Shown here: one piece after another, positions 15,827-24,371 of the stretch
Layout of the letters: each line of letters starts with the position of its first letter
How positions within the stretch are numbered: the first letter of the stretch is position 1
DNA from: Elusimicrobiota bacterium
Lineage (GTDB): Bacteria; Elusimicrobiota; Elusimicrobia; UBA1565; UBA9628
NCBI GenBank assembly: GCA_028868375.1
Contig: JAGWUP010000011.1
Span: forward strand, 1-64,000
Length of the DNA stretch: 64,000 bases
Direction: 5' to 3'
Made by a program: the position numbers and the translations under genes
Notes under the pieces: generated by a model
Database searches by the model: none
What the model was told of the DNA's origin: nothing
The model's input: the letters and a program-made list of their open reading frames with translations, nothing else

Positions 15827-17020
15827 ATGAACGCTCCCGTCCGCTATCTCGACCATAACGCCACCACTCCGGTGCGCCCGGAGGTTCTGGAGGCGATGCT
15901 CCCCTATTTGCGGGGAGAATTCGGCAACCCGAACAGCGTCTACGCCTTGGGACAGCGCTCGCGCCGGGCCGTCGAGGCCGCCAGGGAGCGCGTGGCGGCC
16001 CTCATCGGCGCGGCCGACGCCGCCGAGATCGTGTTCACCTCTTGCGGCTCCGAGTCGGACGTCATGGCCGTCGCCGGAGCGGCCTGGCAGGCTTTCGACG
16101 AGAGCAAGGGCGCTCGCAAGCGCGTCGTCGCCAGCCGCATCGAGCATGACGCCGTGCGCGGCATTCTGCGCCAGCTCTATCGGCGCGGCTTCATGGTGGC
16201 GGAGATAGGCTGCGACCGGGAAGGGGTCGTCGGCGCCGAGCAGGCCGCCGGCGCGCTGGATGACTCGACCGCGGTGGTCTCCGTGATGCACGCCAACAAC
16301 GAGGTCGGCACGCTGCAGCCGATCCAGGCCATCGCGGCGGCCGCTCGCGCGCGCGGCGCGCTGTTTCACGCCGACGCGGTGCAATCCGCCGGGAAGATCC
16401 CGCTCGACGCCAAGGCCTGGGGCGTGGACCTGCTGTCGATTTCGGGGCACAAGATCAACGCCCCCAAGGGCGTCGGGGCGCTCTACGTCCGCAAGGGGGT
16501 GCGGTTGTCGCCGACCATCACCGGCCACCAGGAGAAGAACCGGCGCGGCGGCACGGAGAACGTCGCCTCGGTCGTGGGGCTGGGGGCGGCCTGCGAGCTG
16601 GCGCGCGTCGAGCTGGAGCGGCATTCCGCGCGCTTGCGGACCCTGCGGGACCGGCTAGAGGCGGGAGTGGCCAAGATCCCCGGGGTCAGGCTCAACGGAC
16701 ACCGCTCGCTGCGCCTGCCGCACTGCGCGCATTTCTCGTTTGCGGGCTTGGACGGGCATCATCTGGTCGTGGCCCTCGATCTGGAGGGCTTCTGCGTTTC
16801 GGCCGGACCCGCCTGCTCCTCCGGCGCCTCGATCCCGTCCCATGTGTTGACGGCGATGGGACTGGAGCCGGAATTGGCCAGCGGCTCCCTGCGCGTGTCC
16901 CTGGGCTGGGGCTCGTGCGACGCCGACGTCGACGCCTTCCTGGCCGCCCTGCCCGCGGCGGTCGAGCGGCTGCGGCGTCTGCCGGCCACGGCTCGCGTCG
17001 CGGCCCGGTCGCAGAGCTAG
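15827..17020 (+). CDS. iscS: Cysteine desulfurase (NifS/IscS family)
   Basis: A 397-residue PLP enzyme that takes sulfur from L-cysteine as a protein-bound persulfide. Visible are LDHNATTPV at the N-terminus, HANNEVGTLQPI, HADAVQSAGK, the PLP-lysine segment SISGHKINAPKG (about 205-216), GGTENVA, and the catalytic Cys in GPACSSGAS (about 325-333). The gene for MnmA follows after 2 nt, so its main job here is probably sulfur supply for tRNA 2-thiouridine, with Fe-S assembly as a likely second use. No iscU or iscR is adjacent. Class assignment (IscS versus NifS) is uncertain. Confidence 0.93.
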   Translation: MNAPVRYLDHNATTPVRPEVLEAMLPYLRGEFGNPNSVYALGQRSRRAVEAARERVAALIGAADAAEIVFTSCGSESDVMAVAGAAWQAFDESKGARKRVVASRIEHDAVRGILRQLYRRGFMVAEIGCDREGVVGAEQAAGALDDSTAVVSVMHANNEVGTLQPIQAIAAAARARGALFHADAVQSAGKIPLDAKAWGVDLLSISGHKINAPKGVGALYVRKGVRLSPTITGHQEKNRRGGTENVASVVGLGAACELARVELERHSARLRTLRDRLEAGVAKIPGVRLNGHRSLRLPHCAHFSFAGLDGHHLVVALDLEGFCVSAGPACSSGASIPSHVLTAMGLEPELASGSLRVSLGWGSCDADVDAFLAALPAAVERLRRLPATARVAARSQS

Positions 17021-17022
17021 CC

Positions 17023-18084
17023 ATGTCCAGGATCGTCGCGGCGATGAGCGGGGGGGTGGACAGCTCCGTGGCCGCCGCCCGTCTGGTCGAGCAGGGTTGG
17101 GAGGTCGTCGGGGTCACGATGACGCTCCTGGGACGCGGCGAGACGGGTTTCGGATGCTGCGGCTCGCCGAATGATGTCGACGACGCGAAAAGGGTCTGCG
17201 AGAGGTTGGGCGTGCCGCATTACACCGTGGACCTCTCGGAGCTCTTCGAGGACAAGGTCATCAAGCCGTTCGCCCGCGAGTATCTTTCGGCGCGGACCCC
17301 GAATCCTTGCGTCGAGTGCAATCGTTCGTTGAAATTCGGCCACCTCCTCTGCCTGGCCGAAGCCTGGGGATGCGAGGCGGTGGCGACGGGCCATTACGCG
17401 CGCGTCGAGGACGGCCGGCTGCTGAAGGCCGCCGATCCGGCCAAGGATCAGACCTACTTCCTTTATAGCCTCACCCGCGATCAATTGAGGCGCGCCCGCT
17501 TTCCCGTCGGGGAGCTCTCCAAGGAGCAGGTTCGCGCCGAGGCCAGGCGGCTGGGCCTGCGCGTCGCCGACAAGCCGGAGAGCCAGGAGATCTGCTTCGT
17601 GCCGCGCCGCGATTATCGCGGCGTGGTGGAGGCCTTGGCCGAGCCGGACGCGGCCGCCCTGCGGCCCGGACCGATCCTCGACACGGAAGGCCGCGAAGTC
17701 GGGCGGCACGAGGGCCTGGTGGCCTTCACGGTGGGGCAGCGCAAGGGGCTGGGCGCGGGCTTCGCGCGGGCGCGCTACGTCGTGGCCCTCGAGCCTGAGC
17801 GGCGGGCCGTCGTCGTCGGCGAGGCCAAGGACGTCTACAGCGGCTCCTGCCTGGTCGAGGATGTCTCCTGGACCGCGGACGGACCGCCGCCGGACGGACG
17901 CGTCGAGGCGAGGATACGGCACCGCCATCCCCCGGCCGCTGCGACGCTCTCGACACTCGACGGGGGCAGTCTTCGGATTTCTTTCGAGGCGCCGCAGCGC
18001 GCCGTCACGCCGGGACAGGCCGCGGTCTTCTACCGCGGCGACGAGGTCTTGGGCGGCGGCGTCATCTCTCGGGATATGCGATGA
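17023..18084 (+). CDS. mnmA: tRNA-specific 2-thiouridylase MnmA
   Basis: A 353-residue ATP-dependent enzyme that makes s2U34 in Lys, Glu and Gln tRNAs. The PP-loop SGGVDSS (about 9-15) starts the protein. The two catalytic cysteines sit in TPNPCVECNRSLKFG (about 90) and SQEICFVPRRDY (about 190), with KDQTYFLY between them. The GQRKGLG loop and C-terminal beta-barrel follow. Start chosen 2 nt after the cysteine desulfurase stop, which supplies its sulfur. The stop overlaps the downstream lipoprotein ATG (ATGCGATGA context). Confidence 0.96.
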   Translation: MSRIVAAMSGGVDSSVAAARLVEQGWEVVGVTMTLLGRGETGFGCCGSPNDVDDAKRVCERLGVPHYTVDLSELFEDKVIKPFAREYLSARTPNPCVECNRSLKFGHLLCLAEAWGCEAVATGHYARVEDGRLLKAADPAKDQTYFLYSLTRDQLRRARFPVGELSKEQVRAEARRLGLRVADKPESQEICFVPRRDYRGVVEALAEPDAAALRPGPILDTEGREVGRHEGLVAFTVGQRKGLGAGFARARYVVALEPERRAVVVGEAKDVYSGSCLVEDVSWTADGPPPDGRVEARIRHRHPPAAATLSTLDGGSLRISFEAPQRAVTPGQAAVFYRGDEVLGGGVISRDMR

Positions 18085-18542
18085 GAAAGGGTTGCTGGCT
18101 GACCCTGTTGGTCGTCGCGGCGCTCGCCGGCTGCGCGGACGCGCCCCTCGATTCGGGGAGGCGCTCCGACGACGTCGATCGCACCGTGAGCGCGGTCGAG
18201 GCCGGCGCGCGGGAGAGCCGGACCTTGGCCTCCCTGGCCAAGATCGAGGAGTCGCTGGCCGCCTACATCGGATCGGAAAAGCGGATACCCGAGACCCTCG
18301 ACGTCCTCGTGCCTCAATACCTGGCCGCGATCCCGCCGGTCGAGCTCGGCGTGCGCGGGCACCGCGACACCAATCGCGTCGAGCTCTACCCCCAGTCGCT
18401 GTTGCGGGACGGGCAGATCGACGGCTCCCGGCTCAAGGATACCGGGCGCTGGGGCTACGTCCACAACGATCACCAGGTCGTCGTCTTCATCGACTGCACG
18501 CATCGCTCGCCGTCGGGGACTCCCTGGTATCTGCGCCATTAG
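18081..18542 (+). CDS. Lipoprotein, pseudopilin-like C-terminus
   Basis: A 153-residue lipoprotein with a short signal peptide and lipobox LAGC (Cys near residue 18), so probably anchored in a membrane facing the periplasm. The rest begins with a helix (about 35-65) followed by a compact region (PETLDVLVPQYLAAIPP ... GRWGYVHNDHQVVVFIDCTH) resembling the globular part of type II secretion pseudopilins, but it lacks the prepilin methylation motif. The TAG stop is split across the junction with repeat copy 2: TA comes from the flanking TTA duplication and G from the element. Function unknown. Confidence 0.78.
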   Translation: MRKGCWLTLLVVAALAGCADAPLDSGRRSDDVDRTVSAVEAGARESRTLASLAKIEESLAAYIGSEKRIPETLDVLVPQYLAAIPPVELGVRGHRDTNRVELYPQSLLRDGQIDGSRLKDTGRWGYVHNDHQVVVFIDCTHRSPSGTPWYLRH

Positions 18543-18813
18543 GACCTGTGACATAATTATATAGACGATTTGGAGGCATGAGCTTGAGGCGATTTCGAGG
18601 CGCGAGGAGGGAGCATGGCGATCGCTATGTGACCGACGAGCAACGAAGAAATCGGGCAAGATCATGCCTTATCCTGATCACCGGGCGATTTTGGGCTGCG
18701 CCTGCGTCGCTCGTCGCTCGCATACCGCTGCGGGTATGCTCGCTCCTTGCTCCTTGGCTCGCTCCAAAATCGCCTCGGCCAAATTGTCTATATAATTATG
18801 TCACAGGTCCTTA
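18539..18813. repeat. Three-armed structured repeat, copy 2
   Basis: Element 18542-18810 (269 bp) between TTA direct repeats at 18539-18541 and 18811-18813. The outer arms (about 18542-18573 and 18778-18810) are inverted repeats, similar to copy 1 but with different bases that still pair. Internal caps match copies 1 and 3 closely (for example GCATACC-GCTGC-GGGTATGC in the 3' arm). It lies between the convergent lipoprotein and glpD genes, its left end on the lipoprotein stop codon. A reading frame across it resembles one across copy 3 only because the DNA repeat is conserved. Confidence 0.88.
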
Positions 18814-18829
18814 GCCAGGCTGAGCGACG

Positions 18830-20176
18830 TCAGCCGGCGTAATAATCGCGAAAATCCTCGGCGGTGGCCGTGGGCCGTCCCAGCAGGGCTCGCCGCGCCA
18901 GATGCCTGGAGAAGCCGATAGCCAGCCGGCCTAGCGCCTGCGCTTGGCGCAAGCGGGGATGGCGACGGGAGGGATCCTCCCGGCAGGCGGCCCGGGGATT
19001 TTCGGGCGGCCGCTCAAGCGCGCGGCCGTCCAGCGTCTCGCAAGAGGTGGTGCAGGGCAGGGAGCGCCCGAGTTTGGCGCAGACCAGGTCCGTGGCGGCT
19101 TCGGCCATCGCCCTGAAGTCGGACATCTTGCCGCCTCCGATGGTCACCAGTCCGCCGATTCCGTCGCGGGTTTGATGGTCGAACACCGCGAAATCGCGCG
19201 ACAGCAGCGCCGCGCCGCCGGCCTGGCTCAAGATCGGCCGAGACCCGACGGTCGTCGCGTCGAAGCGCTCCGGGAAGGAGGGAAAGTAGCGCCGGACCGT
19301 CCGCAGCAGGTAGGCGACCTCCTCCGGTTGCGTGGCCGCGGAGTCTGGATTTGCGGCGGGCAGATCGGTGGGGCCGACCAGGGTGCCCTGCGGGGACGGG
19401 ATGACGAACACGTAGCGCCGGTCCGCCGCCTCCAGGAGCAGGCCGAAGGGTGCGAGCTTGGCCTCGTAGCGCAGATGCGTTCCCTTGCGCAGGCGCAGTG
19501 GGACGCGCGCCTGCGCCAGCCGCCCCACCTGGTCGATCCACGGGCCCGCCGCGTTGACGGTGACGGCGGCGCGCGCTTCGAAACCAGGCGCGGCCACGCC
19601 CTCCACTCCGGCCGGGCCGCGGAGCATTCCCGTGACGGCGGCGCCGACGAGGATCTCGGCTCCGTGCCGCCGCGCCGAGTCGAGGTTGGCCTTGACCAGG
19701 GCGACGGGGTCGACCCACCATTCATCGAAGGAGACGCAGCCCAAAAGCCCCTGGCGCGACAATCCGGGCAGAAGGCGCAGCGTTTGCTCGGCATCCAAGC
19801 GCAGGTGGCGCTTGCCGCCCTTTTGTTCCGAGAGGGGATCGTAGGCCTCCAGCAGCGTCTCGACCGCCTCGATGCCATGGGCCTGGCCGCGATAGACCGG
19901 CCAGAGGATCGGCAGGCGGCGCAGCAGCGTGGAGGCGATGCGCAGGATGAGCCCGGAGTCCAGGCAGGTCGCCGCCGTCGTGGGGCGATCGTAGAGCAGG
20001 TAGCGCAGGCCGCCGTGGATTAAATGCGTCGAGCTGGCGGTGGTGGCCATGCCGGGAGCACCGCGCTCCAACAACAGCGTGCTCAGGCCCCGCATCGCGC
20101 AATCCCGCGCCACGCCGGCTCCCGTGATCCCGCCCCCGACGACGACGACGTCGTATATTGGCGGCACGAGCCCCAT
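18830..20176 (-). CDS. glpD: Glycerol-3-phosphate dehydrogenase (FAD-dependent)
   Basis: A 448-residue flavoprotein that oxidises glycerol-3-phosphate to dihydroxyacetone phosphate at the membrane, feeding electrons to quinone. The N-terminal FAD motif VVVGGGITGAGVARDCAMRG (about 10-29) and the SSTHLIHGGLRYL segment are typical, as are NAAGPWID and TIGGGKMSDFRAMAE. It is shorter than the usual 500-560 residues because the C-terminal domain is reduced to a His/Arg-rich tail; GlpA-type enzymes also vary here. A TACGAT hexamer overlaps the annotated ATG and lies 7 nt before an in-frame GTG (20167), which may be the real leaderless start. Convergent with the lipoprotein gene across repeat copy 2. 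Confidence 0.92.
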   Translation of the reverse strand: MGLVPPIYDVVVVGGGITGAGVARDCAMRGLSTLLLERGAPGMATTASSTHLIHGGLRYLLYDRPTTAATCLDSGLILRIASTLLRRLPILWPVYRGQAHGIEAVETLLEAYDPLSEQKGGKRHLRLDAEQTLRLLPGLSRQGLLGCVSFDEWWVDPVALVKANLDSARRHGAEILVGAAVTGMLRGPAGVEGVAAPGFEARAAVTVNAAGPWIDQVGRLAQARVPLRLRKGTHLRYEAKLAPFGLLLEAADRRYVFVIPSPQGTLVGPTDLPAANPDSAATQPEEVAYLLRTVRRYFPSFPERFDATTVGSRPILSQAGGAALLSRDFAVFDHQTRDGIGGLVTIGGGKMSDFRAMAEAATDLVCAKLGRSLPCTTSCETLDGRALERPPENPRAACREDPSRRHPRLRQAQALGRLAIGFSRHLARRALLGRPTATAEDFRDYYAG

Positions 20177-20180
20177 CGTA
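20175..20180 (-). promoter_or_regulatory. -10-like box of glpD
   Basis: TACGAT on the minus strand, 7 nt upstream of an in-frame GTG at 20167; overlaps the upstream ATG. Confidence 0.35.
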
Positions 20181-20237
20181 CAAAATCGCCGTCACCAAGC
20201 CGCGCGCTGCCGGGCGGACCGCGCGGCGCAAGAAAGC

Positions 20238-20243
20238 TATAAT
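20238..20243 (+). promoter_or_regulatory. -10 box of PBP1A gene
   Basis: Consensus TATAAT, 8 nt before the ATG at 20252; no ribosome-binding site, leaderless arrangement. Confidence 0.6.
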
Positions 20244-20251
20244 CGCCTGCG

Positions 20252-22537
20252 ATGAGGCGCGGGCGCTTCTATCTCCTGCTGGTTATTCTGGCCGCCGGCC
20301 TTTTCGGCGCGGCTTGGTCCGCGCGCCGGCTCTTGGCCGGCCTGCCCGACGTCCACGCCCTCGATCACTACCACCCCCCGCTCTCGACGCACGTCTACGA
20401 CGTCAACGGCGAGTCGATCGCGGAGTTCTCGATCCAGCGCCGCGCCCTGCTGAGCCTGGACCAGATACCGACCGACCTGCAGAACGCCGTGGTCGCCGTC
20501 GAAGACGACCAGTTCTACCAGCACTGGGGCATTTCACCGAGGGGCATCATCCGCTCGGCGCTGGTCGACCTGCTGCATCGTCGCGTCTTGCAGGGCGCCT
20601 CGACGATCACCCAGCAGCTGGCCAAGCAGATCTTCCTGAAGCCGGAGCGCAAGCTCGCGCGCAAGATCCGCGAGGCGCTTCTGGCCGTCGAGATCGAGCG
20701 CAATTTCAGCAAGCAGGAGATCCTTCAGTATTACCTCAACCAGGTCTATTTCGGGGAGGGAGCCTACGGCGTGAAGGCCGCTGCGCGCATCTATTTCGGC
20801 AAGGAGGTCGACGACCTGACCCTCTCCGATTGCGCGCTCCTGGCGGGCTTAATCCGCTCGCCGCGAGGCAACGATCCCTTCCTCCACCCCGAGCATGCGC
20901 GCCGGCGCCGCGCTGTGGTCTTGCAGCGCATGCGCGAGGAAGGCATGATCACGGCCCAGGAGAAACGGGAGGCGGAGGCGCAGCCCCTGCCCCTGTCCAA
21001 GCCGATCGGCCGGAACACCCAGGCTCCCTATTTCGTGGAGCACGTGCGCCGTAGGCTGGAGCAGGAGTACGGCACGAACATGGTCTGGAGGGGCGGCCTG
21101 AAGGTCTACACGACGCTCGATTGGTCGATGGAGAAGGCCGCAGAGGCGGGCATGGAGAAGGCCCTGGCCGCCTACGACGAGAGGGCCTTGGCCGAGTGGC
21201 GGGAAAAGCAGAAGGAGGCTTCCCCCGGCGTCGAGATATCCACCTCGCCCCCCGCGAAGATCCAGGGGGCCTTCGTCTTGCTCGACGTCAAGACCGGCGC
21301 GGTGCGCGCGATGGTGGGCGGCCGCGACTCGATCTTCAACCGCGCCATGCAGGCCCGGCGCCAGCCGGGCTCGACCTTCAAGCCCTTCGTCTGGGCGGCG
21401 GCGCTGCAATCCGGGATGACGCCGGCTTCCTTGGTCGACGACGCGCCGCTCGCCTACTATTACGACGGCCGCGACTGGCGCCTGCTGGAGGGAGCCACCG
21501 ATCAGTACTCGATCAATCTGGCCACCGCCCCTTTCGCCAATTCCCCGGATTTCAAGATCTGGGTGCCCAACGACTACGACGGCAAGTTTCTCGGCTGGCT
21601 CACCCTGCGCCGCGCCTTGGCGCATTCGCGCAACACCGCCTCGGTCCGGCTCATCGAGAAGGTGGGCCCGCCGGTCGTCGTCGACCTGGCCCACAAGCTG
21701 GGCATCCGCTCGGAGCTCGACCCGGTTCTTTCTCTCGGCCTGGGCTCCGCCGTGGTCAGCCCGCTCGAGATGGCCAGCGCCTTCGGCACGTTCGCCAACG
21801 GCGGCATCTACGTCGAGCCCTACACGATCGAGCGCGTCGAGGACGCCTCCGGCCGGCGCCTCGAGTCGCACGTCCCCGTCGAGCGGGAGGCCGTTTCGCC
21901 GCAATTGGCCTTCCTGATGACCGATTTGCTGGAGGCCGTGGTGCGCGAGGGGACAGGCCGCAACGCCCGCCGGCTCGGCCGTCCGCTGGCCGGCAAGACG
22001 GGCACCTCCAACGACAACAGGGATCTGTGGTTCATCGGCTACACCCCGGATCTCGTGGCGGCCGCCTGGATGGGCTACGACGACTATTCGTCCCTGGGCG
22101 GCAAGGATTGGAGCGGCGGGGCCACCGTGGTGCCCTGGTGGACCGACATCATGGCCTCGGTCCTGAAGGATTCTCCCAAGCGGCGGTTTCCCGTTCCGCC
22201 CGGCATCGTCTATCGCAAAATCGACGCTTCCACCGGAATGCTCGCCCTGCCGACCTGTCCCCGCCGCCAGGTGCTCCTGGAGGCGTTCTTGAAGGGCACG
22301 GAGCCCAAGCGCTTCTGCTCGATCGACCATTCCATGCCCTTGCAGCCCCAATTGGCGGCGTTGGAGAACGGCCCCGCCGCGGCCGCGGCCCCGCAGCCGG
22401 TCCCGGCCTTGGCCATGGCGCCGGCTCTTTCTACGGCTACACTGGCCCCGTCTCCACAGTCTGCTTCTCCCGACGATAACAACGGCGGCGACGGCTCTCA
22501 AGGAGAGCCGAAGGACGAACCGGTCATTCTCCAATAG
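20252..22537 (+). CDS. mrcA: Penicillin-binding protein 1A (bifunctional)
   Basis: A 761-residue class A PBP that polymerises and cross-links peptidoglycan outside the inner membrane. It has an N-terminal membrane anchor (about 5-25). The GT51 glycosyltransferase (about 55-230) shows AVEDDQFYQHWGISPRG and ASTITQQLAKQ. The transpeptidase domain shows SxxK in QPGSTFKPF (about 370-378), SRN in HSRNTASVR (about 462) and KTG in AGKTGTSND (about 580). The tail is Ala/Pro/Asp-rich and low-complexity. Start is the ATG 8 nt after a TATAAT. The next gene, topoisomerase VI B, has its own -10 box. Confidence 0.96.
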   Translation: MRRGRFYLLLVILAAGLFGAAWSARRLLAGLPDVHALDHYHPPLSTHVYDVNGESIAEFSIQRRALLSLDQIPTDLQNAVVAVEDDQFYQHWGISPRGIIRSALVDLLHRRVLQGASTITQQLAKQIFLKPERKLARKIREALLAVEIERNFSKQEILQYYLNQVYFGEGAYGVKAAARIYFGKEVDDLTLSDCALLAGLIRSPRGNDPFLHPEHARRRRAVVLQRMREEGMITAQEKREAEAQPLPLSKPIGRNTQAPYFVEHVRRRLEQEYGTNMVWRGGLKVYTTLDWSMEKAAEAGMEKALAAYDERALAEWREKQKEASPGVEISTSPPAKIQGAFVLLDVKTGAVRAMVGGRDSIFNRAMQARRQPGSTFKPFVWAAALQSGMTPASLVDDAPLAYYYDGRDWRLLEGATDQYSINLATAPFANSPDFKIWVPNDYDGKFLGWLTLRRALAHSRNTASVRLIEKVGPPVVVDLAHKLGIRSELDPVLSLGLGSAVVSPLEMASAFGTFANGGIYVEPYTIERVEDASGRRLESHVPVEREAVSPQLAFLMTDLLEAVVREGTGRNARRLGRPLAGKTGTSNDNRDLWFIGYTPDLVAAAWMGYDDYSSLGGKDWSGGATVVPWWTDIMASVLKDSPKRRFPVPPGIVYRKIDASTGMLALPTCPRRQVLLEAFLKGTEPKRFCSIDHSMPLQPQLAALENGPAAAAAPQPVPALAMAPALSTATLAPSPQSASPDDNNGGDGSQGEPKDEPVILQ

Positions 22538-22539
22538 GC

Positions 22540-22545
22540 TAAAAT
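22540..22545 (+). promoter_or_regulatory. -10 box of topoisomerase VI operon
   Basis: TAAAAT, 9 nt before the ATG at 22555; near-leaderless. Confidence 0.5.
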
Positions 22546-22554
22546 CTCTTCTCG

Positions 22555-24369
22555 ATGGCGAAAACAAAGGCTCTGCCCGCGGGCAAGAGCGCGGACGAGA
22601 TGGGCCGGCAGCAGCGGGAAATCTCCGTCTCGGAGTTTTTCACGAAGAACCGGCATCTGCTGGGCTTCGACAACCCGCGCAAGGCCCTTTTGACGGCGGT
22701 CAAGGAGGCCGTCGACAACGCCCTCGACGCCTCGGAGGAGGCCGGGATTCTGCCCGAGATCGTGGTCAAGCTCGAGGCCGTCGGCGAGGGCGGCTCGCCG
22801 CCCCCGCCGCCGTCGCAGGCCAGCCGCTTTCGCGTGACGGTGACCGACTACGGCCCCGGCATCGTCCGCCAGCAGGTGCCGCGCATCTTCGCCAAGCTAC
22901 TCTACGGCTCCAAGTTCCATCGCTTGCGCATGAGCCGAGGCCAGCAGGGCATCGGCATCTCTGCGGCGGGCATGTACGCTCAGTTGACGACCGGCAAGCC
23001 GGTCAAGATCATCTCGCGCACCGGCCAGGGCAGCGCGGCCCATTATTTCGAGGTCCAGCTCGACACCAAGAAGAACGAGCCGCGCGTGCTGGAAAGAAAG
23101 GAGATCGACTGGGAGAGGCACCGCGGCACTCAGGTGACGCTAGAGCTTGAAGGCAAATATCAAAAGGGACGCGCCTCGGTCGACGAATACCTCGAGCTGA
23201 CCTCGATCGCAAATCCGCACGCGACCCTGACCTTCGTCACCCCGGAGGGCGAGTCCCGTGTCTTTGCGCGCTCGATCGGCGAGCTGCCGCAGCCGCCGAG
23301 GGAGATCAAGCCTCACCCCTACGGCATCGAGCTGGGGATGCTGCTCAAGATGCTTCAGGACACCAAGAGCCACTGGCTCTCCGGCTTCCTGTCAGGCGAC
23401 TTCTCCCGCGTCTCGACCGCCACCGCCGAGGGGATCTGCCAAGCCGCCGCGTTGAGCCCCCGCCGGCGCCCGCGCGACGTCGTCGGCCATGACGCGGAGC
23501 GCTTGTACAAGGCGATCCAATCCGCCAAGCTGATGGCCCCGCCGACCAACTGCCTCTCTCCCATCGGCGAGCGGGCGATCCTGGCCGGGCTCTACAAGCA
23601 AATCAAGGGCGACTTCTACACAGCGGTGACGCGGCCGCCGTCCGTCTATCGCGGCAACCCCTTCGTCATCGAGGCGGGACTGGCTTTCGGCAACGGGCCG
23701 CAGGCGGAGCAGCCGCAGGCAGCGCCGCTGGCCGAGGGAGAGTCGAGCGGCGGGGACGACAAGGAGCTGGCGCGCGTGATCCGTTTCGCCAATCGGGTTC
23801 CGCTGCTCTACCAGCAGTCGGCCTGCGCCACCTACAAGGCCGTTCTCGACACGACCTGGCGCAATTACGGCGTCTCGCAGTCGCGCGGCGCGCCCCCGGC
23901 CGGGCCGATGGTGATTTTCGTGCACATGGCCTCCGTCTGGGTGCCGTTCACCAGCGAGTCGAAGGAGGCGATCGCAGACTACGACGAGATCCGCAAGGAG
24001 ATCACGCTGGCGCTGCGCGAGTGCGGCCGGCGCCTTGGGGTGTTTCTCAAGCGCCGCGAGCGCGCCCACGCGGAGTTCAAGCGCCGCAACATCTTCGAGC
24101 TCTACATCGACGAGGTCGTCGGCGCCTGCAAGCGCTTGAAGGGCGGCAGGCTGGCCGAGGTAAAGCTCAAGAAGCAGCTTGAGCAGATCGCGGCCAAGCT
24201 GACCGGCGGGGACAAGACGGAGGAGCTCGTCTCTCGAAAAACCGGGCCGGAGGGCTTGCCGCATTCCATCATCGTCACCGCGGAGGGCGTCGAGGGCGAG
24301 CTTGCCGCCGAGCAGCCGGAGGCGCCCGCTCCTGGCGCGCCCGCTCGCGCGGCGCGCAAGGGAAGGTAG
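22555..24369 (+). CDS. top6B: DNA topoisomerase VI subunit B
   Basis: A 604-residue ATPase subunit of type IIB topoisomerase. The GHKL fold shows VKEAVDNALDASEEAG (about 42-57), DYGPGI (about 101) and YGSKFHRLRMSRGQQGIGIS (about 118-137). The H2TH insertion (about 240-310) and transducer domain (to about 560) follow, including the switch-lysine region near VPLLYQQSACATYKAV. With subunit A it would pass one duplex through another and relax or decatenate DNA. Topoisomerase VI is typical of archaea and plants and occurs in only some bacteria. Two nucleotides separate it from the A subunit, so both make one complex. Confidence 0.95.
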   Translation: MAKTKALPAGKSADEMGRQQREISVSEFFTKNRHLLGFDNPRKALLTAVKEAVDNALDASEEAGILPEIVVKLEAVGEGGSPPPPPSQASRFRVTVTDYGPGIVRQQVPRIFAKLLYGSKFHRLRMSRGQQGIGISAAGMYAQLTTGKPVKIISRTGQGSAAHYFEVQLDTKKNEPRVLERKEIDWERHRGTQVTLELEGKYQKGRASVDEYLELTSIANPHATLTFVTPEGESRVFARSIGELPQPPREIKPHPYGIELGMLLKMLQDTKSHWLSGFLSGDFSRVSTATAEGICQAAALSPRRRPRDVVGHDAERLYKAIQSAKLMAPPTNCLSPIGERAILAGLYKQIKGDFYTAVTRPPSVYRGNPFVIEAGLAFGNGPQAEQPQAAPLAEGESSGGDDKELARVIRFANRVPLLYQQSACATYKAVLDTTWRNYGVSQSRGAPPAGPMVIFVHMASVWVPFTSESKEAIADYDEIRKEITLALRECGRRLGVFLKRRERAHAEFKRRNIFELYIDEVVGACKRLKGGRLAEVKLKKQLEQIAAKLTGGDKTEELVSRKTGPEGLPHSIIVTAEGVEGELAAEQPEAPAPGAPARAARKGR

Positions 24370-24371
24370 CT

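Noticed and set aside
14177-16624. Very long open frame (815 codons) on the minus strand opposite the coiled-coil and cysteine desulfurase genes
   Set aside because: Its translation is low-complexity Leu/Gln/Arg/Gly sequence from the complement of GC-rich codons. The plus-strand genes have clear motifs and promoters.
18578-18814. Open frame across repeat copy 2 whose peptide resembles one across copy 3 (28567-28809)
   Set aside because: The similarity follows from the conserved repeat DNA. The frames start and end in the variable arms, have no start signal, and are not kept open in copies 1 and 4. Such frames are likely to be annotated wrongly as conserved small proteins.
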